A stretch of DNA of 64,000 nucleotides, from positions 124,001-188,000 of the forward strand of contig JAEUPJ010000025.1 in NCBI GenBank assembly GCA_016790285.1, read 5' to 3'. Every line of letters begins with the position of its first letter. Position 1 is the stretch's first letter. Below the pieces are notes generated by a model. That model was not told where the DNA came from, ran no database searches, and saw nothing but the letters and a program-made list of their open reading frames with translations. The translations under genes were made by a program, and so were the position numbers. Positions 53,322 to 61,102 of the stretch are shown here, in pieces. This DNA is from Roseateles sp. (GTDB lineage Bacteria; Pseudomonadota; Gammaproteobacteria; Burkholderiales; Burkholderiaceae_C).

Positions 53322-54383
53322 ATGTCCACTGCCCCAGGCCTCATCCCGGCAACCATCCTCACCGGCTTCCTCGGCGCCGGCAAGACGACCCTGCTCAAGC
53401 GCGTGCTCACCGAGGCCCATGGCCAGAAGATCGCCGTCATCGAGAACGAGTTCGGCGAGGAGAACATCGACACCGACATCCTCGTGTCCGACACCAACGA
53501 GCAGATCATCCAGATGAGCAACGGCTGCGTCTGCTGCACCATCCGCGAGGACCTGCGCACGACGCTGTCCGACCTGGCCGCCAAGCGCCGCCGCGGCGAG
53601 CTGGATTTCGAGCGTGTCGTCATCGAGACCACCGGCCTGGCCGACCCCGGCCCCGTCGCGCAGACCTTCTTCATGGACGACGAGATCGCCGAGGCCTACC
53701 TGCTGGACTCGGTGCTGACGCTGGTGGACGCCAAGCACGCCGACGAGCAGCTCAACACCCGCCAGGAAGCCCGCATGCAGGTGGGTTTTGCCGACCAGAT
53801 CTTCATCAGCAAGAGCGACCTGGTCGAGCCGGCCGCCGTCGAGGCGCTGGTGCACCGCATCAAGCACATGAACCCGCGCGCGCCCATCCAGACGGCGCAT
53901 TTCGGCGAGGTGTCGCTGTCCAAGGTGTTCGACCTGCGCGGCTTCAACCTGAATGCCAAGCTCGAGATCGACCCCGACTTCCTCAAGGCCGACGACCACG
54001 GTCACCATCACCACGACCATGCGCACGATCACCACGATCACGAGCACGGCGAGCACTGCGACCACCCGCACCATCACCATCACGATGACGACGTGAAGAG
54101 CTTCGTCTTCCGGGCCGAGAAGCCGTTCAACCCGGCCAAGCTCGAAGACTTCCTGGGCGCCATCGTGCAGGTCTACGGCCCCAAGATGCTCAGATACAAG
54201 GGTGTCCTACACATGAAAGGCACCGACAAGAAGGTGATCTTCCAGGGTGTTCACCAGATGATGGGTTCCGATCTCGGCCCGAAATGGATGCCGGGAGAGA
54301 AAAAGCAGAGCAAGATGGTGTTCATTGGGATCGACCTGCCCAAGGATGTTTTGATGCAAGGTTTGGAAGGCTGTCTGGCGTGA
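53322..54383 (+). CDS. G3E-family GTPase (COG0523) with His-rich metal loop
   Basis: This is a 353-residue metal-chaperone GTPase. Walker A is GFLGAGKTTLLK (15-26), the metal motif GCVCC is at 68-72, Walker B-like IETTGLADP at 101-109 and the base motif SKSD at 163-166. Residues 224-257 are a loop dense in His and Asp, followed by the CobW C-terminal domain. Related proteins deliver zinc or cobalt to target enzymes, and the loop suggests binding of zinc, nickel or cobalt. No Zur box or client gene is adjacent. The ATG at 53322 gives a normal N-terminus. A hairpin (54392-54418) lies just after the stop. Confidence 0.92.
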   Translation: MSTAPGLIPATILTGFLGAGKTTLLKRVLTEAHGQKIAVIENEFGEENIDTDILVSDTNEQIIQMSNGCVCCTIREDLRTTLSDLAAKRRRGELDFERVVIETTGLADPGPVAQTFFMDDEIAEAYLLDSVLTLVDAKHADEQLNTRQEARMQVGFADQIFISKSDLVEPAAVEALVHRIKHMNPRAPIQTAHFGEVSLSKVFDLRGFNLNAKLEIDPDFLKADDHGHHHHDHAHDHHDHEHGEHCDHPHHHHHDDDVKSFVFRAEKPFNPAKLEDFLGAIVQVYGPKMLRYKGVLHMKGTDKKVIFQGVHQMMGSDLGPKWMPGEKKQSKMVFIGIDLPKDVLMQGLEGCLA

Positions 54384-54443
54384 TGTTTTTTTGCCCCCGA
54401 GACACCGATTTCGGGGGCTGGCGGGCGCAAGATTCCTCGTGGC

Positions 54444-54449
54444 TACAAT
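54444..54449 (+). promoter_or_regulatory. probable -10 element of dksA
   Basis: TACAAT lies about 95 bases ahead of the chosen dksA start, in an otherwise GC-rich gap. No good -35 was found at 16-18 bases upstream. Confidence 0.35.
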
Positions 54450-54540
54450 CCGCCGCGCTCAAAATTGGGCTGCCGGCTGAAAAGCAGTGGGATCAAGGTC
54501 TGACACCGCGCCGATGCACGCCCTGAGCGAGGAGATGACT

Positions 54541-55182
54541 GTGAGCAAGACCCCGGCCCCCAAAACCGCCGCTGCGCCCAAGGGCGCGAAGAAGACTGAC
54601 ATCGGCGCAGACGTCGCGACACTCGAGGTGCCCGCGCCGGCCAACCGGTTTGCTGACCGTTTCGCTCCGCCGAAACCGCCCGCACGCGGTGCCAGCCAGG
54701 TCGACGAGGCGCCCCGCGTGGCTGCCAAGGGCGACCCCAAGCTGGCCAACGCCTGGAAAACCAAGCCCGGCGCTGAGCTGACCGACGCCGAAGTGCTGGC
54801 CATGCCGGACTCGGAGTACATGAACGCCAAGCAGATCGAGTTCTTCCGCGCGAAGCTGACCGAGCTGAAGGACGGCGTGCTGTCCAACGCGGGCGAGACG
54901 ACCGAGCATCTGCGCGAGGACACCACCATCGTCCCCGACCCGGCCGACCGCGCCACGATCGAGGAAGAGCACGCCCTGGAGCTGCGCACCCGCGACCGCG
55001 AGCGCAAGCTGCTCAAGAAAATCGTGCAATCCATCGCACGTCTGGACAGCGGCGAATACGGCTACTGCGACGAAACCGGCGAACCTATCGGTCTGGGCCG
55101 CCTCATCGCCCGGCCGACGGCCACGCTGTCGCTCGAAGCGCAGCAACGCCGCGAACTCAAGCAGAAGATGTTTGGTGATTAA
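54541..55182 (+). CDS. dksA: DksA-type RNA polymerase-binding regulator, single-Cys form
   Basis: This is a 213-residue DksA. The coiled-coil tip carries DPADRA (Asp133, Asp136, Ala138), the DxxDxA motif needed for action with ppGpp. The globular end reads GEYGYCDETGEPIGLGRLIARPTATLSLEA: only Cys176 remains of the four zinc Cys; the other positions are Thr179, Ser197 and Ala200. It should fold without zinc, like DksA2-type proteins. About 85 N-terminal residues, low-complexity Lys/Ala/Pro, exceed the E. coli protein. The GTG at 54541 has GCGAGGAG 6 bases upstream; ATG at 54514 is an alternative. Confidence 0.88.
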   Translation: MSKTPAPKTAAAPKGAKKTDIGADVATLEVPAPANRFADRFAPPKPPARGASQVDEAPRVAAKGDPKLANAWKTKPGAELTDAEVLAMPDSEYMNAKQIEFFRAKLTELKDGVLSNAGETTEHLREDTTIVPDPADRATIEEEHALELRTRDRERKLLKKIVQSIARLDSGEYGYCDETGEPIGLGRLIARPTATLSLEAQQRRELKQKMFGD

Positions 55183-55191
55183 GCCTTGACC

Positions 55192-56949
55192 ATGTCCGAC
55201 TCCAAGCCCGCAGACCCGAAGGAAGGCGACAGCTTCTTCCGCAAGGTTGCGCGCTTCGTGGCCAACCCCACGACGGACTGGTCCGAGATCAATTCACGCC
55301 AGGACGACCCCGAAGGCGACCTGGCCAAGGCCGAACTGCGCGCCATGGTGGAGCGCAAGCGCCGCAACGACTTCGTGCGCAAGCGCGAGCTCGACATGCT
55401 GCGGCGCATCCGCCGCGAGGGCCTCACGCCCGAGCAGCTCGCCGCGCTGGCTTCCTCGCCCTCCCGCCTGGGCGACGACGAGCGCATCAGCGAGCCCAAT
55501 TCCAAGATCGACCTGGGCGTGAAGGCCAAGATCGACGAGATCGAGCAGCAGATGGTGGGCGAGAGCTTTGCGACGACGCAGGCCGTGCCCAAGCAGCAGC
55601 CCGGTTTCTTCGAGACGCCCACGCGCCCCGCCGCCTTCGCCTCCACCATCGCCAGCCCCCCGGGCGGCGAGGCACCCGGCGGGCGCGTGAGCGAGTTCTC
55701 CACGCCACGCGAGGTGCAGCGCCTGCAGGCGCCCACGCCGCCGGCCGCCGTCACCATGGGCGCGGCCATCCCGCCGCTGTCCGACTCGCCGCCCAGCCGC
55801 CTGCCCGACCTGCCGCCGCTGGACATGCCGCTGTCCTTCACGCTGGCCGAGTCCACGCCCGACGTCGAGGTGCAGGAGGTCGTGCACGACCCCGAGCTCG
55901 ACGAAGCCGTCATCGCCTTCGCCAACGCCGACTACGAAACCAGTGAGCGCGCGCTCACCGAACTCGTCCACCCGGGCGGCAGCCGCAACCTGCACGGCGA
56001 GACCTGGCTGGTGCTGTTCGACCACTACCGCGCCACCGGCACGCAGGGCAAGTTCGAGGCCCTGGCCGTGGAGTACGCGCAGCAGTTCGGCCTGTCCGCG
56101 CCGCAGTGGTTCTCCATGCCCAAGCTCGTGGCCGAGTCCACGCGCCAGTCCAACCGCTCGCCCATGGGCAAGTCGGGCCAGGTCAGCTGGACGGCGCCGT
56201 CCTCGCTGACGGCCGAAGACGTGACCACGCTGCAAAAGCGCAGCGAGACGCTGCCGCTGCCCTGGAACTTCGACTGGGGCTCGCTGGACGATGTCGAGAT
56301 CGATGCCGCCATCCAGCTGCGCCAGCTGTTTCGCCACTGGGCGACGCAACAGATCGACCAGCGCTGGCTCGGCGGCGACCGCTTCCTGAACCAGCTCAAG
56401 GAACTCGCCCCCGTCGGCGAGCGCGACACCGACCCGGCGCTGTGGATGCTGCGCCTGGAGGCCCTGCGCCTGGCCAACCGGCCCGACCAGTTCGACGAAG
56501 CCGCCATCGACTACTGCGTGACCTACGAGGTCTCCCCGCCGTCGTGGGAGCGCGCCAAGTGCCGCGTGCGCATCGGCAGCGAGGGTGCCTCGACCAACAG
56601 CCCGGCCATGAGCACCATGCAGTCGGAGGCGCAGTCCAGCTTCCTGGACACCAGCGTCGCCGAGCCGCAAATGGCCCAGGTCGAGCTCATGGGCCAGCTC
56701 AACGGCGACATCTCCGACAACCTGCGGGCGATGTCGTCCGAGGTGGGCGACGCCACCGTCATCAACATCTCCTGCACCAAGCTGATCCGGCTGGACTTCA
56801 TGGCCGCGGGCGACCTCCTGAACTGGGTGCTGCAGCGCCGCAGCGAGAACCGCACGGTCGTGTTCTCGGATGCACACCGGCTGGTCGCGCTGTTCTTTGG
56901 GGCCATGGGCATCAATGAGCACGCGAAGGTCAAGGTCCGGGTGAACTAG
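55192..56949 (+). CDS. STAS-domain protein with long helical and low-complexity N-terminus
   Basis: This is a 585-residue cytosolic protein. Residues 1-130 are charged and helical (RKVARFVANPTTDWSEINSR, many Arg/Glu). Residues about 135-235 are Pro-rich. Residues about 240-470 form a helical domain (ALTELVHPGGSRNLHGETW, FRHWATQQIDQRWL). The last 90 residues are a STAS domain (MAQVELMGQLNGDISDNL, ATVINISCTKLIRLDFMAAG). STAS domains act as partner-binding switches, but the usual phosphorylated Ser is not evident. Relatives occur beside hslVU in Burkholderiales as I recall. It follows dksA by 9 bases. Function unknown. Confidence 0.8.
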   Translation: MSDSKPADPKEGDSFFRKVARFVANPTTDWSEINSRQDDPEGDLAKAELRAMVERKRRNDFVRKRELDMLRRIRREGLTPEQLAALASSPSRLGDDERISEPNSKIDLGVKAKIDEIEQQMVGESFATTQAVPKQQPGFFETPTRPAAFASTIASPPGGEAPGGRVSEFSTPREVQRLQAPTPPAAVTMGAAIPPLSDSPPSRLPDLPPLDMPLSFTLAESTPDVEVQEVVHDPELDEAVIAFANADYETSERALTELVHPGGSRNLHGETWLVLFDHYRATGTQGKFEALAVEYAQQFGLSAPQWFSMPKLVAESTRQSNRSPMGKSGQVSWTAPSSLTAEDVTTLQKRSETLPLPWNFDWGSLDDVEIDAAIQLRQLFRHWATQQIDQRWLGGDRFLNQLKELAPVGERDTDPALWMLRLEALRLANRPDQFDEAAIDYCVTYEVSPPSWERAKCRVRIGSEGASTNSPAMSTMQSEAQSSFLDTSVAEPQMAQVELMGQLNGDISDNLRAMSSEVGDATVINISCTKLIRLDFMAAGDLLNWVLQRRSENRTVVFSDAHRLVALFFGAMGINEHAKVKVRVN

Positions 56950-57014
56950 ACCACCCCCTACCGGCTTCGCCGGCCCCCTCAAGGGGGCACTGCCGACGGC
57001 CCGGCAGAGCCGGT
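56947..57014 (+). repeat. 68-base multi-hairpin intergenic repeat, copy 2
   Basis: This copy has the same three hairpins as copy 1 at 47038-47106, but in the other orientation. It begins inside or directly after the stop of the STAS gene and ends about 95 bases before hslV, so it may shape transcription between the two genes. Confidence 0.85.
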
Positions 57015-57108
57015 TCCGTGGCAGTTGCTGGATTTGTCGCGGCGGGGCCGCTTCTTGTCGTGGGTGCAAACCTTGCGAAACTGGGGGGCGACCTTATCTG
57101 GGCGACTT

Positions 57109-57675
57109 ATGTCTTCTGATTCCTCTTCGGCCGTGTATCACGGCACCACCATCGTCTCGGTGCGGCGGCAGACGCCCGCCGGCTGGCAGGTCGCCATCGG
57201 GGGCGATGGCCAGGTCACACTGGGCAACACCGTCGTCAAGGCCAGCGCGCGCAAGGTGCGCAAGCTCTACCGGGACCAGGTGCTCGCCGGGTTTGCCGGT
57301 GCCACGGCCGATGCCTTCACGCTGTTCGAGCGCTTCGAGGCCAAGCTGGAGAAGCACCAGGGCCACCTCGTGCGTGCGGCCGTCGAGCTCACGCGTGACT
57401 GGCGCACCGACCGCGTGCTGCGCCGCCTGGAAGCCATGCTCGCCGTGGCCGACAAGAGCGCCTCGCTCATCATCACCGGCAACGGCGACGTGCTGGAGCC
57501 CGAGCAGGGCATCGTGGCCATCGGCTCCGGGGGGCCGTTTGCCCAGGCCGCTGCCAAGGCGCTGCTCAACAACACCGAACTGAGCGCCGCGGAGATCGTC
57601 AAGAAGTCGCTGGAGATCGCGGGCGAGATCTGCATCTACACCAACCAGAACCACACGCTGGAGGTGTTGGAATGA
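57109..57675 (+). CDS. hslV: ATP-dependent protease subunit HslV
   Basis: This is the 188-residue proteolytic subunit of the HslUV protease. The nucleophile Thr is exposed after removal of a 12-residue propeptide (HG before TTIVSVRR). Further markers are [38 protein letters not shown] and the C-terminal [14 protein letters not shown]. Length is normal. hslU follows after 82 bases. No heat-shock sigma promoter could be assigned with confidence. Confidence 0.96.
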   Translation: MSSDSSSAVYHGTTIVSVRRQTPAGWQVAIGGDGQVTLGNTVVKASARKVRKLYRDQVLAGFAGATADAFTLFERFEAKLEKHQGHLVRAAVELTRDWRTDRVLRRLEAMLAVADKSASLIITGNGDVLEPEQGIVAIGSGGPFAQAAAKALLNNTELSAAEIVKKSLEIAGEICIYTNQNHTLEVLE

Positions 57676-57710
57676 GTCGCGCAGCGCCGGGCCGCCCCAA
57701 GCAAGCGACC

Positions 57711-57744
57711 ATCCCCTCGGGGGATCGGTCGATGTACTCATCGA
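57711..57744. repeat. tandem hairpins between hslV and hslU
   Basis: Two perfect short stems follow each other: ATCCCC-TCG-GGGGAT (57711-57725) and TCGATG-TACT-CATCGA (57729-57744). The preceding GCGCCGGGCCGCCCCAAGC resembles a dispersed intergenic repeat that I recall from Burkholderiales. It may adjust the hslV:hslU ratio. Confidence 0.55.
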
Positions 57745-57757
57745 ACGAGGGGCTCCA

Positions 57758-59071
57758 ATGAGCTCAATGACGCCCCAGGAGATCGTCTCCGAACTCGACC
57801 GCCACATCGTCGGCCAGCAGGCCGCCAAGCGTGCGGTCGCCATCGCCATGCGCAACCGCTGGCGCCGCCAGCGCGTGGACGACAAGCTGCGCGGCGAGAT
57901 CACGCCCAAGAACATCCTGATGATCGGCCCGACCGGCGTGGGCAAGACCGAGATCGCGCGCCGCCTGGCCAAGCTCGCCGGCGCGCCCTTCATCAAGGTC
58001 GAGGCCACCAAGTTCACCGAGGTGGGCTATGTCGGCAAGGACGTCGACTCCATCATCCGTGACCTCGTGGAAGTGGCCGTCAAGCAGGAGCGCGAAGTCG
58101 CCGTGCGCCGCTGCCAGACCCGCGCCGAGGACGCCGCCGAGGAGCGCATCCTGGGCGTGCTGCTGCCGGGCATGGAGGCCGACAACGCCACCCGCCAGAC
58201 CATGCGCAAGCGCCTGCGCGAGGGGCAGATGGACGACAAGGACATCGAGATCGACCTGCTCGCGCCCAAGCCCACCATGGAGGTCCTCGGCCCCTTCGGC
58301 AACCAGCCCGGCATGGAAGACGTGGCCGAGCAGCTCAAGGGCATGTTCAGCCAGTTCGGCGCGGGGCAGAAGAAGACGCGCAAGCTCAAGATCGCCGAGG
58401 CGATGAAGCTGCTGGTGGACGAAGAGGCCGCCAAGCTCGTCAACGAGGAGGAGATCCGCGCGACCGCCCTGGCCAACGCGCAGGAGATGGGCATCGTCTT
58501 CATCGACGAGATCGACAAGGTCGCCTCGCGCAACGAGCACGGCGGCGCGGAGGTCTCGCGCCAGGGCGTGCAGCGCGACCTGCTGCCGCTGGTGGAGGGC
58601 ACGACGGTGTCGACCAAGTACGGCCTCGTGAAGACCGACCACATCCTCTTCATCGCCAGCGGCGCCTTTCATCTGAGCAAGCCCAGCGACCTCATCCCCG
58701 AGCTGCAGGGCCGCCTGCCGATCCGCGTCGAGCTGGACTCGCTGTCGGTGAGCGATTTCGAAGCCATCCTCACGAGCACGCATGCCAGCCTCGTCAAGCA
58801 GTACCAGGCGCTGCTGGCGACCGAAGGCGTCACGCTGGACCTGCAGCCCGACGCCATCCGGCGCCTGGCGCAGATCGCCTTCGAGGTGAACGAGCGCACC
58901 GAGAACATCGGCGCGCGCCGCCTGGCCACGGTGATGGAGCGGCTGCTCGACGAGATCAGCTTCGACGCGCCGCACAAGTCCGGCCAGACGCTGGTGCTGG
59001 ACGCCGCGGCGGTGGACGCCAAGCTCGCCGCGCTGGCGGCCAACGAAGACCTGTCGCGCTTCATCCTCTGA
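57758..59071 (+). CDS. hslU: ATP-dependent protease ATPase subunit HslU
   Basis: This is a 437-residue AAA+ unfoldase. Markers are the N-terminal [21 protein letters not shown], Walker [10 protein letters not shown], pore motif GYVGKD, Walker [11 protein letters not shown], the I-domain insert at about 110-230, the sensor-2 region [16 protein letters not shown], and the C-terminal LSRFIL that docks into HslV. Length matches E. coli HslU. Confidence 0.98.
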   Translation: MSSMTPQEIVSELDRHIVGQQAAKRAVAIAMRNRWRRQRVDDKLRGEITPKNILMIGPTGVGKTEIARRLAKLAGAPFIKVEATKFTEVGYVGKDVDSIIRDLVEVAVKQEREVAVRRCQTRAEDAAEERILGVLLPGMEADNATRQTMRKRLREGQMDDKDIEIDLLAPKPTMEVLGPFGNQPGMEDVAEQLKGMFSQFGAGQKKTRKLKIAEAMKLLVDEEAAKLVNEEEIRATALANAQEMGIVFIDEIDKVASRNEHGGAEVSRQGVQRDLLPLVEGTTVSTKYGLVKTDHILFIASGAFHLSKPSDLIPELQGRLPIRVELDSLSVSDFEAILTSTHASLVKQYQALLATEGVTLDLQPDAIRRLAQIAFEVNERTENIGARRLATVMERLLDEISFDAPHKSGQTLVLDAAAVDAKLAALAANEDLSRFIL

Positions 59072-59135
59072 GGCTTTCTCGGCGCGGCTTGCGCTGGCGC
59101 AAGCCCGCGGCGGCGCCCCGGCCTTAGGCTGGGGC

Positions 59136-59927
59136 ATGTCCATCCACCCGCCCTCGCGAACCTGGGGCCTGGCGCACCCGCCGGGCACCAGCGCGGCGGC
59201 CGTGCGTGAGCGCGCACGCTGGCGCTGGCCGGTGCTTGCGGCGCTCGTGGCCACCATCCCGGCCTTCTACATCGAGCTGCTGGAGCAGCTGCCCACGCCG
59301 CTGGCCACGGCCATCTACCTGTCGGCCGCGGGCCTGCTGGCGCTGGCCCTGTGGCGCGTGGCCGGCCACCTCGACCATCCGCGCCAGCACCTGCGCCGCA
59401 ACGTGCTGGACCTGGCGCTCATCGGCGGCTTCGTGCTGGCCGCACTGCTGCCGGCCAGCATGGACTCGCCCTTGAGCCTCGCGGTGCGCCTGGCGGTGGC
59501 GCTGCTGAGCCTCGTGCGCATGGTCTGGACGCTGCGGCCCTGGATCACCCGCGGCGGCCTGGGCTACCTGCTGCTGCTGGCCTTTGCCGTGCTGTGCTTC
59601 TGCGGCGTGGGCTTCTGGGCGCTGGAGCCGCGCGTGCACACGCTGGGCGACGGCCTGTGGCTGGCCTTCACCACCGCCGCCACCGTGGGCTATGGCGACA
59701 TCGTGCCCAGCACGCCGGCGGCCAAGATCTTTGCCGTGTTCGTCGTGTTGCTGGGTTATGCGGTGCTGTCGCTCGTCACCGCTGCCATCGCGGCGATGTG
59801 GGTGGAGACGACCGAACGCCGCATCGAGCACGACATCCTGCGCCAGATCCACGTGGAGGTCAGCACGCTGCGCGCCGAGGTGGCTGCGCTGCGCGAGGCG
59901 GTGCAGCCACCTGCGCCGCCGCCCTGA
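59136..59927 (+). CDS. two-pore-loop-free potassium channel, voltage-gated-like
   Basis: This 263-residue inner-membrane protein has about six helices: S1-S4-like segments (30-140) with few Arg residues (LVRMVWTLRPW), then S5, the pore loop with selectivity filter TVGYGD at 183-188, and S6 (FAVFVVLLGYAVLSLVTAAIA). A coiled-coil tail (IHVEVSTLRAEVAALREAV) may drive tetramer formation. No RCK or cyclic-nucleotide domain is present. K+ conduction follows from the filter; gating is not predictable. It stands alone 64 bases after hslU. Confidence 0.9.
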   Translation: MSIHPPSRTWGLAHPPGTSAAAVRERARWRWPVLAALVATIPAFYIELLEQLPTPLATAIYLSAAGLLALALWRVAGHLDHPRQHLRRNVLDLALIGGFVLAALLPASMDSPLSLAVRLAVALLSLVRMVWTLRPWITRGGLGYLLLLAFAVLCFCGVGFWALEPRVHTLGDGLWLAFTTAATVGYGDIVPSTPAAKIFAVFVVLLGYAVLSLVTAAIAAMWVETTERRIEHDILRQIHVEVSTLRAEVAALREAVQPPAPPP

Positions 59928-60007
59928 CCCACCGGCCGATGGCGCGCCCACGGGGCGAACGGACAACATGCCCGTATCGCCCAAGCCTGCCATCCTCAGG
60001 AATGGTG

Positions 60008-61102
60008 ATGGGCGGGCCGGCGAGGCTCGCGAGAATCGATCGCATGGCGCCCAAGAAGTCCCGCGAGCTGAGCCGTCTGCGCGAGCTGTGCGCGCTGGAG
60101 CTGCCCACGCCGCTGGTGATGCCCACCCTGCTGGCGGAGCTGCATGCCCTGGTGCCGTCCAGCCGCAACCTCTTCGACTGGTGCGACGGCGAGGGGGCCC
60201 TCACGCGCTACTGCATCGAGGGGCCGGTGGACGAGGCCGTGGCCCGGCTGTACTTCGACGAGTTCCACAACCGCCGCGAAGCCGAGGCCATGCCTTCGTT
60301 CGACCAGGCCCTGCGCTCGGGTGCCGTGCTGCACAGCGCCGCGGCGCTGGACACGCCGCGCTTCCTGAACTCGTCGCTGTATGCCGAGATCTGGCGGCCG
60401 CAGGGGTTCCGCTACCGGGTCGAGCTCATCGTGCGCTCGCCGCTCGGGCAGCCGCTGGGCTCGCTCGTGCTCTACCGCGGGCCGGGCGAGCCCTGTTTCA
60501 CGGCGGCCGAGGAGGCGCGGCTGCTGCCGCTGCTGCCCCACCTGGCCAAGGCCCTGCAGCGCGACGCCGTGCCGCGCTGCGCGCCCGCCGAGTGGCAGCC
60601 CGCGCCCGAGCGGGCGGAGTCGCTGCTGTTGGACGAGGCCGGGCAACTGCGCCACGCCAGCAGCGGGGCGCGCCGGTTGCTGATGCTGGCCGGGCCGGGG
60701 CCGGGGCCGCAGCGGGCCGATGCCACCGACACCGTGCTGGCCGCCCTGCATGTGGCGGCGCGCCAGGGCCCGTGCACCCGGCTCGTCGACAGCCCCTGGG
60801 GGCGCTTCGAGTTCCGTGCCCGGCGGCTCGACGCCCTGGACGGTGCCGCGCCGTGCTGGACCGAAGTCCAGCTGCGCCGCTTCGAGCCGCAGGCGCTGGC
60901 CGACGAGCGGCGCCTGCAGGCCTTCGAGCTGTCCACCGGCCAGGCGGCCGTGGCGCGGCTGCTGCTGCAGGGGCTGGCGCAGGCCGAGGTCGCCCAGCGG
61001 CTCGCGGTGGCGCCCAGCACGGTGGTCGACCACACCCGCAAGCTCTACCAGCGGCTGGGCGTTCGCTCGGCCCGGGAGCTGGCCGACAAGGTCAGGCGCT
61101 GA
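60008..61102 (+). CDS. LuxR-type helix-turn-helix regulator
   Basis: This is a 364-residue protein. Residues about 300-364 form a GerE/LuxR HTH (LSTGQAAVARLLLQGLAQAEVAQRLAVAPSTVVDHTRKLYQRLGV). The N-terminal 280 residues have no recognisable HSL-binding or receiver domain; a GAF/PAS-like fold is possible around 60-200. An AGGA 6 bases upstream supports the ATG at 60008; ATG at 60044 (MAPKKSREL) is an alternative. The 3' end overlaps the convergent PIN-like gene by 11 bases. Targets are unknown. Confidence 0.8.
   Translation: MGGPARLARIDRMAPKKSRELSRLRELCALELPTPLVMPTLLAELHALVPSSRNLFDWCDGEGALTRYCIEGPVDEAVARLYFDEFHNRREAEAMPSFDQALRSGAVLHSAAALDTPRFLNSSLYAEIWRPQGFRYRVELIVRSPLGQPLGSLVLYRGPGEPCFTAAEEARLLPLLPHLAKALQRDAVPRCAPAEWQPAPERAESLLLDEAGQLRHASSGARRLLMLAGPGPGPQRADATDTVLAALHVAARQGPCTRLVDSPWGRFEFRARRLDALDGAAPCWTEVQLRRFEPQALADERRLQAFELSTGQAAVARLLLQGLAQAEVAQRLAVAPSTVVDHTRKLYQRLGVRSARELADKVRR

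Noticed and set aside
54392-54418. Terminator after the G3E GTPase gene
   Set aside because: GCCCCCGA and TCGGGGGC form a perfect stem, but the T-run lies before it on the plus strand, so it does not have the layout of an intrinsic terminator for either strand; noted as a hairpin only.
57061-57108. Heat-shock (sigma-32) promoter ahead of hslV
   Set aside because: CTTGCGAAA is reminiscent of a -35, but no CCCCAT-type -10 lies at the right distance.
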